Shown here: piece after piece, positions 1 through 4,707 of the stretch | Position numbering within the stretch: the stretch's first letter is position 1 | Layout of the letters: each line of letters begins with the position of its first letter | DNA from: Clostridia bacterium | GTDB lineage: Bacteria; Bacillota; Clostridia; Oscillospirales; CAG-272 | Reading direction: 5' to 3' | Length of the DNA stretch: 7,608 nt | Assembly (NCBI GenBank): GCA_017624795.1 | Contig: JAGAMJ010000158.1 | Location: 1 to 7,608, forward strand | Translations under genes and position numbers: made by a program | The notes under the pieces: generated by a model | The model's input: the letters and a program-made list of their open reading frames with translations, nothing else | What the model was told of the DNA's origin: nothing | The model's database searches: none

Positions 1-100
1 AACGCTTTGCAGTGTGATCGTTTATGATTAAAAAAGAAGCCGTTTTGCAATTGCAAAACGGCTTCTTTTTTAATCATAAACGATCACACTGCAAAGCGTT
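1..100. repeat. Perfect 100-nt palindrome at the window edge
   Basis: Bases 1-50 are the exact reverse complement of bases 51-100, with no mismatch and no spacer; the centre lies between 50 and 51. The inner part (31-70) is a believable transcription terminator. The outer arms are not: 70-100 is the 3' end of the small minus-strand gene, and 1-31 is an inverted copy of it, so the plus strand from base 2 encodes the same last residues (TLCSVIVYD, stop). Because the match runs to base 1, its true length cannot be seen. I infer a fold-back at a contig end rather than a natural repeat. Confidence 0.95.
31..70 (-). terminator. Intrinsic terminator ending the yab/divIC unit
   Basis: On the minus strand, just after the stop codon of the small gene, an A-rich stretch leads into an 18-bp stem with the core GAAGCCGTTTTGC, an AATT loop (49-52) and a run of six T. 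This is the classic rho-independent form. The hairpin is symmetric, with A-run and T-run on both sides, so it could stop transcription from either direction. The left half is part of the suspicious perfect palindrome, but the core alone is enough for a terminator. Confidence 0.8.
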
Positions 101-279
101 TCGATGCGCTCTAAACGGGCGACGCGGTTGCCGTCCTCATCTACATAAGCGATCTTGATCCACTCATCGTCCATCGCAAGCACGTGACAGGTAATATCGG
201 GATTGCCCGTCAGGTACTCCTCCTCGTCATTTTTGATGATACAGCGCTGTCCCACAAGATCAGTCAGCATGCGTGACAT
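70..279 (-). CDS. Small conserved-looking beta-rich protein of unknown function
   Basis: I do not recognise a named family. From the preferred start the product has 69 residues, no membrane segment and no signal peptide. It reads as short beta strands separated by acidic turns (DDEWIKIAYVDEDGNRVARLERI), which suggests a compact SH3- or LSm-like barrel; that fold is inference. The frame stays open to an ATG at 363 (97 residues), 8 nt after the divIC stop. I prefer the ATG at 279 because AGGGGG lies 8 nt upstream and because the extra N-terminus (ending LKKGEKE) looks like a translated leader and ribosome binding site. The start codon at 270 is a further alternative. The gene is last in the yabO-yabP-yabQ-divIC unit, where Bacillus has the S1-domain gene yabR; this protein shows no S1 domain. 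The stop codon abuts the terminator, and the last ten codons lie inside the edge palindrome. Confidence 0.7.
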   Translation of the reverse strand: MSRMLTDLVGQRCIIKNDEEEYLTGNPDITCHVLAMDDEWIKIAYVDEDGNRVARLERIETLCSVIVYD

Positions 280-371
280 TTCCTTTTCCCCCTTTTTCAA
301 AGTGCGACAGATGGTTCTGTCTGCCCTTTCCCATTTTTTGCGTTTTTGGGGGGATTTATGCATACCAAGCG

Positions 372-557
372 TTAATTCCCTTCGCTATTTTGATACGATT
401 CCTTTTCCTCTTGAAGCTCCTGTGCTTGCAAGCGGAGCTGATTCCATTCCAGCAGCCGATTGATGCCGATGGCGATCGCCGCCACGAATATGATCAAGAT
501 GAGGATACGGATCGCCCATTGCATCGGCGTTGTCCTGCCCTCGCTTTTTCTTTTCAT
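372..557 (-). CDS. divIC: Short DivIC/FtsB-like septum formation initiator, C-terminus missing
   Basis: The 61-residue product has a basic N-terminus (MKRKSEGR), one transmembrane helix (about residues 14-33, RILILIIFVAAIAIGI) and a short charged coiled-coil stretch (about 37-55) that would lie outside the membrane. This is the layout of DivIC/FtsB, bitopic proteins that bridge FtsL and DivIB/FtsQ in the division complex. Position after yabQ supports the name, since divIC follows yabQ in Bacillus. The start has AAAGGAAG 8 nt upstream. The family is usually around 90-125 residues and continues after the coiled coil with a conserved segment (Y-I-E-x-x-A-R-E-x-L-G type). That part is absent here, and neither other frame downstream of the stop encodes it. 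The yabQ frame runs through the gene in another phase. It could be a naturally minimal form, a truncated gene, or an unrelated single-pass protein. Confidence 0.6.
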   Translation of the reverse strand: MKRKSEGRTTPMQWAIRILILIIFVAAIAIGINRLLEWNQLRLQAQELQEEKESYQNSEGN

Positions 558-1209
558 AACGCATACTTCCTTTCTTTTTATCCCGTTTGATCACACTCGG
601 ACGCTCGCCCTCAAAGCCCTGCTCTGCCCATTGCAGCTGCATTTTGCAAAGCGCCGCCGAGCGACGCCGCAAGTGGCGCGCTTCGATGCGGCGATATAGC
701 CGTTTTACGGGGCGAAGCACGAAACGCGCAAGCAGATATCGCAGCACCCTTGGCGGCAGAGCGAGCAACGCCGCAAGATAGAGCGACGCAGCGGCAACTC
801 CGTACGCAAGATACGCCATAGCAAGGGAAAGCGTGCGTGCCGAGAGTGTACGGAAAAGCGCAAAGCCGCAAAGCGCCAGCACGGGGACCGAGAAACGGAA
901 CTCCCCATCGTTGTAGCGATACAGCTGCAAAATAATAAAAACGGCAAATAAAAGGCAAAATAAAAGATCTCCCGCGCCGATCACAAAGCCGCGCCATAGC
1001 CGCTTGCCGATCGTCTTTCGTTCAAACGGAACGGGGCGCCCAAGCAGCGGTAGCGGCTTTTGGTAGCGCTCGCGCATAAAATCGGGCGCCTGATACGCGC
1101 CAAATAAAATGCGAAACGCGTTCACAAGCTCCCATACGACACCAAGACAAAGCCCGCCCAGAAAGGCGCCAAGCAGCATGGAAAATTGAAGATAAGGGTA
1201 TATCTCCAT
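385..1209 (-). CDS. yabQ: Spore cortex biosynthesis protein YabQ, with an abnormal C-terminal extension over divIC
   Basis: YabQ is an integral membrane protein of the mother cell needed for cortex formation in Bacillus. The N-terminal 160 residues fit the family: a first hydrophobic helix (about 7-36) followed by a loop, then helices near 72-97, 105-120, 125-150, with the characteristic YNDGEFRF segment at 99-106. From about 153 to 215 the protein is strongly basic (LRPVKRLYRRIEARHLRRR), probably cytoplasmic. The stop of yabP and this start share a base (TGATG), suggesting translational coupling. The oddity is the end. From residue 218 the frame runs out of phase through divIC for 173 nt and yields a hydrophilic tail that does not look like folded protein. 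A one-base insertion in the AAA run at 586-588 would give a TAA at 578-580, just ahead of the divIC ribosome binding site, so the natural gene may end there. Confidence 0.85.
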   Translation of the reverse strand: MEIYPYLQFSMLLGAFLGGLCLGVVWELVNAFRILFGAYQAPDFMRERYQKPLPLLGRPVPFERKTIGKRLWRGFVIGAGDLLFCLLFAVFIILQLYRYNDGEFRFSVPVLALCGFALFRTLSARTLSLAMAYLAYGVAAASLYLAALLALPPRVLRYLLARFVLRPVKRLYRRIEARHLRRRSAALCKMQLQWAEQGFEGERPSVIKRDKKKGSMRYEKKKRGQDNADAMGDPYPHLDHIRGGDRHRHQSAAGMESAPLASTGASRGKGIVSK

Positions 1210-1487
1210 CAGCCAAAAAGCTTCGCGCGAAAGCCGCGTCTGACGGGGACACTGTCGCTGTAATACAAGCCGTTCACCCGACCGTCGACCTCCACCACGC
1301 CGCGTGCGATATCCAGTGTGCCGATGTGCAAGCCCTCGCCCTCCAGCGTCATCTCACCGCAATCCGTGGACAGGATCACAGTCTGCTCATCAAAGCTTTC
1401 GACCTCGGTCACACCAAAGATCGAAATATGAGAGCGCGCGCTCATAGAAAGGGCGTGCTTTTTTTCTTGTTCGTTCCCTTTTTCCAT
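1209..1487 (-). CDS. yabP: Sporulation protein YabP
   Basis: The 92-residue product matches the YabP family throughout: an N-terminal HALSMSARSHISIFGVTEVESFDE segment is read at about residues 11-34 (Ser, Ile, Gly-Val, Val-Glu-Ser-Phe-Asp being the typical positions), then a strand-rich core ending in GEGLHIGTL (50-58) and the GLYYSD region (73-78). In Bacillus YabP is made in the mother cell under SigE and is needed for spore coat/cortex assembly together with YabQ. The frame is open upstream to 1535, but GGTGGAGG at 1495-1502 sets the start at 1487 (7-nt spacing) or the adjacent ATG at 1490 (4-nt spacing). The upstream extension would overlap the S4 gene and carries no family sequence. The stop overlaps the yabQ start. 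A sporulation-type promoter candidate lies just upstream. Confidence 0.9.
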   Translation of the reverse strand: MEKGNEQEKKHALSMSARSHISIFGVTEVESFDEQTVILSTDCGEMTLEGEGLHIGTLDIARGVVEVDGRVNGLYYSDSVPVRRGFRAKLFG

Positions 1488-1494
1488 CATAATG

Positions 1495-1502
1495 CCTCCA
1501 CC
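1495..1502 (-). promoter_or_regulatory. Ribosome binding site that decides the yabP start
   Basis: The minus strand reads GGTGGAGG, containing a full GGAGG core. It is followed by CATT and two consecutive ATG codons (1490 and 1487). The 7-nt spacing favours 1487, and it excludes the upstream ATG at 1535, which lacks such a site. Confidence 0.75.
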
Positions 1503-1513
1503 TTTTTTGGTAA

Positions 1514-1542
1514 AGCATATGCGGCAAAGGGTCAATCTATGA
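1514..1542 (-). promoter_or_regulatory. Candidate SigE/SigK-type promoter ahead of yabP
   Basis: On the minus strand TCATAGA (1536-1542) is followed after 14 nt by CATATGCT (1514-1521). Compared with the Bacillus SigE consensus (KMATATT, about 14 nt, CATACAMT) this is 5 of 7 and 5 of 8; the CATANNNT core shared with SigK is intact. A transcript would begin near 1507, shortly before the GGTGGAGG site of yabP. yabP and yabQ are SigE-dependent in Bacillus, so the place fits. The match is partial and could be chance. Confidence 0.35.
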
Positions 1543-1774
1543 CTTCGTAAAGCCCCGCGGCATCTGCCTTGCCGACGATCTCTTTGACCGAGCGCACGCG
1601 GATCTTCAAGGTGCGATTGCCAAAGCCCACCTCGATCACGTCGTTTTCCTTGACGTCATACGACGCCTTTGCCGGTCTTCCGTTGACCGTCACGTGGGCA
1701 GCGTCACACGCCTCGTTTGCCACGGTGCGACGCTTGATGATACGGGACACCTTCAAATATTTATCTAATCTCAT
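1532..1774 (-). CDS. rqcP: S4-domain RNA-binding protein, RqcP/YabO family
   Basis: The 80-residue product is almost entirely one S4 RNA-binding domain: MRLDKYLKVSRIIKRR at the N-terminus, the turn EACDAAHVTVNGRPAKASYDV (about 21-41) and DVIEVGFGNRTLKIRV (45-60). Size, motif order and place just before yabP fit YabO of Bacillus, renamed RqcP. RqcP binds the stalled 50S subunit with RqcH and helps add C-terminal alanine tails to unfinished chains in ribosome-associated quality control. The ATG at 1774 is preferred, with GAGG four bases upstream; a GTG at 1786 would add only four residues and lies against the terminator. The Hsp15 family (HslR) is related, but the length and neighbourhood favour RqcP. 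The terminator of hup lies only 12 nt upstream, so transcription must come by read-through or from a promoter inside hup. Confidence 0.9.
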   Translation of the reverse strand: MRLDKYLKVSRIIKRRTVANEACDAAHVTVNGRPAKASYDVKENDVIEVGFGNRTLKIRVRSVKEIVGKADAAGLYEVID

Positions 1775-1786
1775 AAAACCTCGCAC

Positions 1787-1822
1787 AAAAAATATGCGGC
1801 GAAAGCCATTCGCCTTCGCCGC
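1787..1822 (-). terminator. Intrinsic terminator of hup
   Basis: On the minus strand, downstream of the hup stop, an 11-bp stem (GCGGCGAA with TTCGCCGC, then one G-U and two G-C pairs; plus positions 1796-1822) closes a 5-nt loop and is followed by ATA and six T (1787-1792). This is a typical rho-independent terminator. It ends 12 nt before the start codon of the S4 gene, so it separates hup from the sporulation unit or lets only part of the transcripts through. Confidence 0.8.
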
Positions 1823-1838
1823 GTATTTTATCGGTATA

Positions 1839-2111
1839 TTACTGAATCTCGTCTTTCAGTGCCTTGCCTGCGGCAAAAGCGGGAACCTTGCATGCAGCGA
1901 TCTGAATGGTCTCGCCGGTTGAGGGGTTCTTGCCGGTTCTGGCAGCTCTTTCCTTAACAGAGAAGGTACCAAAGCCAACGATCTGAACCTTTTCGCCTGC
2001 CTTAAGGGCGTCCTTAATGGAGTCAATAACTGCGGACAATGCCACGTCGGCATCTTTCTTGGACATTTCGCTCTTTGCTACGATTGCATTGATCAGCTCT
2101 GCTTTGTTCAT
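1839..2111 (-). CDS. hup: HU family DNA-binding protein
   Basis: HU is the abundant nucleoid protein that bends and compacts DNA as a dimer. The 90-residue length is exactly that of the family. The N-terminal helices (MNKAELINAI to about residue 40) are followed by the signature GFGTFSVKERAARTGKNP (46-63), including the beta-arm tip Pro63 that intercalates in DNA, and by the C-terminal segment KVPAFAAGKALKD (75-87). The start has AAAGGAAG 9 nt upstream. Codon use is visibly different from the neighbours (fewer GC-rich codons), as expected for a highly expressed gene. It has its own promoter upstream and a terminator downstream, and so looks like an independent unit between mazG and the S4 gene. 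HU genes near mazG and yabO are, to my knowledge, common in Clostridia. Confidence 0.97.
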   Translation of the reverse strand: MNKAELINAIVAKSEMSKKDADVALSAVIDSIKDALKAGEKVQIVGFGTFSVKERAARTGKNPSTGETIQIAACKVPAFAAGKALKDEIQ

Positions 2112-2137
2112 TTGAATTTACTTCCTTTCAAAATTTT

Positions 2138-2205
2138 TGAACAATTCGCAATGGGCGAAGCCCACCACTGAAATTATTTTAACATATTTATGAACAAATT
2201 GCAAT
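2138..2205 (-). promoter_or_regulatory. hup promoter and leader, with a direct repeat
   Basis: The 120-nt gap between mazG and hup is AT-rich and holds a vegetative promoter on the minus strand: TTGCAA (2199-2204), a 17-nt spacer and TAAAAT (2176-2181). Transcription would start near 2169 and leave a leader of about 58 nt containing a small hairpin, TGGGC-TTC-GCCCA (2152-2164). Two copies of a 15-nt sequence, tgaacaaattgcaat (2191-2205) and tgaacaattcgcaat (2138-2152), match at 13 positions; the first covers the -35 box. They could be operator sites, possibly for HU itself, but that is speculation. I see no terminator after mazG here, so read-through into hup is also possible. Confidence 0.7.
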
Positions 2206-2231
2206 AGGAAAACCGTAAAAATTTGCAAAAT

Positions 2232-3050
2232 CTAGTCATTTCTTGCAATTTTTTTGGCGTTTTCCCACAAAATATCCTTTTGCGCATCGCTTAACTGCTC
2301 TAAATCGGTGCCAAGCGCTGTTGCGGCTTTCTCAACGGCTGAAAAACGGTCGATGAATTTATCGGTCGCGCGCGTGAGTGCCAGCTCGGGATCCACCCCC
2401 GCCTTGCGCGCAAGACTTGCAACGGTCAGCAACAGATCGCCGATCTCCTCGGCAACGCGCTCACGGCTCTCGTGCGTCAGCGCCTCCCTTACCTCTAAAA
2501 GCTCCTCGCCCACCTTATCGGCAACCGATGCAGCATCGGGAAAATCCATCATCTTCGCCTTTTTTCCGACCTTTGCGGCACGCATCAGTGCGGGATACTG
2601 ACGCGGAATGGCGCGGAGCTTATCGGTGACGGTCTCGCGCTTTTTTTCCTCGCTTTTGATCTGTTCCCAATTCGAAAGCACCTGTGCGGTCGTTTCTGCC
2701 TTCACCTCGCCAAATACGTGTGGGTGGCGGTGGATCATCTTTTGGCAAATGTCGTTTGCCACGTCGTCAAAGGTGCAGCGCCCAGCTTCCTCCTCCATGC
2801 GCGCGTGCATCGCCACTTGCAGCAACACGTCCCCAAGCTCCTCGCGCAAAAGGGCGGGATCGCCGTTGTCGATCGCCTCGATGACCTCATAGGTCTCCTC
2901 GATGAAATCGTTGCGGATACTTTTATGTGTCTGCTCCATATCCCACGGGCAACCGCCGGGTAAGCGCAGCAGCTCTACTATGGTAACCAGATCGTTTGCG
3001 TCATATACCTTTTTTCGCAAAATTTCCTGTAATTTCTCATCTCTTGTCAT
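2232..3050 (-). CDS. mazG: Nucleoside triphosphate pyrophosphohydrolase MazG
   Basis: MazG hydrolyses (d)NTPs to monophosphates and pyrophosphate, removing aberrant nucleotides; in Escherichia coli it also lowers ppGpp under starvation. The 272-residue product has the usual two tandem MazG domains. The first shows CPWD (34-37), the metal-binding acidic residues EETYE (51-55) and EELGD (70-74), and the HRHPHVFGE segment (107-115). The second shows EELLEVREAL (182-191) and EEIGDLLLTV (201-210). Length is that of stand-alone MazG; the N-terminal tetrapyrrole-methylase-like domain of Bacillus YabN is absent. The frame remains open upstream to 3167, but the ATG at 3050 begins the family sequence, has GGAAG upstream and lies 4 nt after the flippase stop, so I take it as the start. 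The stop is TAG. A functional link with the RelA gene at the head of the same unit is plausible. Confidence 0.95.
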   Translation of the reverse strand: MTRDEKLQEILRKKVYDANDLVTIVELLRLPGGCPWDMEQTHKSIRNDFIEETYEVIEAIDNGDPALLREELGDVLLQVAMHARMEEEAGRCTFDDVANDICQKMIHRHPHVFGEVKAETTAQVLSNWEQIKSEEKKRETVTDKLRAIPRQYPALMRAAKVGKKAKMMDFPDAASVADKVGEELLEVREALTHESRERVAEEIGDLLLTVASLARKAGVDPELALTRATDKFIDRFSAVEKAATALGTDLEQLSDAQKDILWENAKKIARND

Positions 3051-3054
3051 AGTT

Positions 3055-4677
3055 TCACTTCCATTTACGTTTTTGTAATATCCGACACAATTTGTCCCCC
3101 GCCGGCAGAGCATACAGATCCTCGCGCTCGACAGCACCCGTGAGCAACGCGAAAAGGGCAAACACACTTGCGGTAACGAAAAGCACGGGCAGCATCACAA
3201 GGACACTGTCGAAGCCAAAATGGCGTAACCCAAAATAAAGCGCACCGCCCGAAAAGACGCCAAGCAAGGCAGCAAGCAACGGGCGGAACAGATCCTTCCC
3301 CTTGAAAAAGGCAAAGGGCAACACGCGGGAAAGCGCGATCCCCTCGATCAGCAATACGGTCAGATTGCAGCCAAGCGTGCTGATGGGCGCGCCGTAGATA
3401 TGAATACCCGAAACGGGTAGTAACAACAGCTCCGTGAGAAGCTTGACAAGCGCCCCCGCGCCCATGGCAAGCACGGGAATGACAGTGTGCCCCGTCGCTT
3501 GCAGTGCGGCACCCGTGAGCGTGATCATAGCGGCAGGAACGACAGATAGCGCCAGCAAGGACAGCAGCGGTGCCGCCAGAGCGATCGCCTCCTGCTGCCC
3601 TGCGTAGATCAGCGAAAGGATCGGACGGGCGAAAACGCCAAGCCCCAATGCCGACGGGATCGACACCAGCGCCGACAGGCGCAGTGCCGAGGACAGGGCG
3701 ATCTTCCCTCCCTCGCGTTCCCCACCCGACAGCGAAGCACCAAGCAAGGGCATAAGCGAAAGGGTGATGGGGGATAAGAGTGAGGGGACCAAATTATACA
3801 GCGGAACGGCAAGATTGCCGTAGCTGCTATACATCGCGTTGGCGACCGTTGGCGCAAAGCCCGCCGCCTGCAAGCGCCCTGAAATGAGCGCGGTGTCGAT
3901 CAGGGACACAAGACTCATCACCGAGGCGCTGACGGTCACGGGAAGCGCGACGCGCGTCAATTCCAAAAGCACCGCGCGGCGTGTGGGCAAAGCCCCCTCT
4001 CGCGCTTTGCGGCGTCCTTTGAGCGTGTCGATCAAAAGCAACGCACCCAGCAGTAATGCGGCAAGCAACAGCCCTGCGGTGATGCCAAAGATCGCGTATG
4101 CCGCGACCATAGGTGTGGGCAGTCCCCGTCCCTTGGCAAAAAGCGCGAAGGAAAGTCCAAACAAAAGCTTCCCCGCCGCTTCCAGCACCTCGGAAAGTGC
4201 TGTCGGCAGCATACGGTTATGCCCTTGAAAATAACCCTTTGCAGCACCGATAAAGGCGGAAAGCAAAAGGGCGGGCGCGATAGCGACGATGGACGCCGCG
4301 GCATCTGCCATGGCAAGCCGCGCGGCAAGCGAGGGGGCGCAAAGCAATAAGAGAACCGTCCCCGTCGCTCCAAGCGTCAAAAACAACAGCAACGCCACCG
4401 CAAAAATGCGGCGCACCGCCCTGCGCTGCTCCGTTGCCACCGCACGGGCGATCTGCAAGGACAGCGCCGTTGGAAGCCCCGTTGCGGATAGAACGAACAG
4501 CACGGAATAGATGTGATAGGCGGCAAGAAAATATGCCATGCCCGACACACCGACGATAGCGATCAGCGGAATCTTATAGAAAAGTCCGATCAGCTTGGTA
4601 AACAGCGTGGCGGGCATCAGCACCATCACGCCGCCAAGCAGCTTTTTCTTTTCAGACGAACCTCCGTCTTGCGGCAA
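3055..4677 (-). CDS. MOP-superfamily polysaccharide flippase, SpoVB/YabM type
   Basis: The 540-residue product is strongly hydrophobic throughout, in keeping with the 14 membrane helices of MOP/MATE-fold lipid-linked oligosaccharide flippases. The N-terminus carries the family segment FTKLIGLFYKIPL (26-38), then GVSGMAYF (43-50) and ATGLPTALS (65-73). Relatives include SpoVB (cortex peptidoglycan precursors), MurJ/YtgP (lipid II) and YabM, which lies before yabN (mazG) in Bacillus; place favours YabM, but the substrate cannot be read from sequence. The start is a TTG: GGAGGGG lies 7 nt before it, and the first ATG, at residue 18, falls inside the first membrane helix. The gene follows hemZ by 30 nt and ends 4 nt before mazG. 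Given the sporulation genes nearby, a cell wall or spore cortex role is likely. Function as a lipid II flippase is possible but unproven. Confidence 0.9.
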   Translation of the reverse strand: MPQDGGSSEKKKLLGGVMVLMPATLFTKLIGLFYKIPLIAIVGVSGMAYFLAAYHIYSVLFVLSATGLPTALSLQIARAVATEQRRAVRRIFAVALLLFLTLGATGTVLLLLCAPSLAARLAMADAAASIVAIAPALLLSAFIGAAKGYFQGHNRMLPTALSEVLEAAGKLLFGLSFALFAKGRGLPTPMVAAYAIFGITAGLLLAALLLGALLLIDTLKGRRKAREGALPTRRAVLLELTRVALPVTVSASVMSLVSLIDTALISGRLQAAGFAPTVANAMYSSYGNLAVPLYNLVPSLLSPITLSLMPLLGASLSGGEREGGKIALSSALRLSALVSIPSALGLGVFARPILSLIYAGQQEAIALAAPLLSLLALSVVPAAMITLTGAALQATGHTVIPVLAMGAGALVKLLTELLLLPVSGIHIYGAPISTLGCNLTVLLIEGIALSRVLPFAFFKGKDLFRPLLAALLGVFSGGALYFGLRHFGFDSVLVMLPVLFVTASVFALFALLTGAVEREDLYALPAGDKLCRILQKRKWK

Positions 4678-4684
4678 ACAGTAT

Positions 4685-4691
4685 CCCCTCC
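4685..4691 (-). promoter_or_regulatory. Ribosome binding site supporting a TTG start for the flippase
   Basis: The minus strand reads GGAGGGG, then GATACTGT's seven-to-eight bases, then TTG at 4677. No ATG or GTG occurs at a usable distance: the first in frame are GTG and ATG at residues 17 and 18, inside the first membrane helix. The site therefore decides the TTG start. Confidence 0.7.
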
Positions 4692-4707
4692 GTTCAGGGA
4701 ACGCGCC

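Noticed and set aside
306..321. A 6-bp hairpin (GACAGA-ACCA-TCTGTC on the minus strand) between divIC and the small gene
   Set aside because: The stem is short with no T-run after it, so it is not a terminator, and I see nothing that makes it a convincing operator.
611..997. A 128-codon minus-strand open frame inside yabQ in another phase
   Set aside because: The yabQ frame has membrane helices and the family motif YNDGEFRF; this frame is cysteine- and arginine-rich without any pattern.
1488..1535. Upstream extension of yabP starting at 1535 and overlapping the S4 gene by 4 nt
   Set aside because: The extra residues do not resemble YabP and the only strong ribosome binding site (GGTGGAGG) lies inside the extension.
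2206..2234. Possible terminator after mazG (TTTGCAAATTTTT)
   Set aside because: The inverted part is only a few bases with no GC-rich stem; it would not terminate reliably.
3051..3167. Upstream extension of mazG inside the flippase gene
   Set aside because: The 39 extra residues are out-of-phase flippase sequence; family similarity begins at the ATG at 3050.
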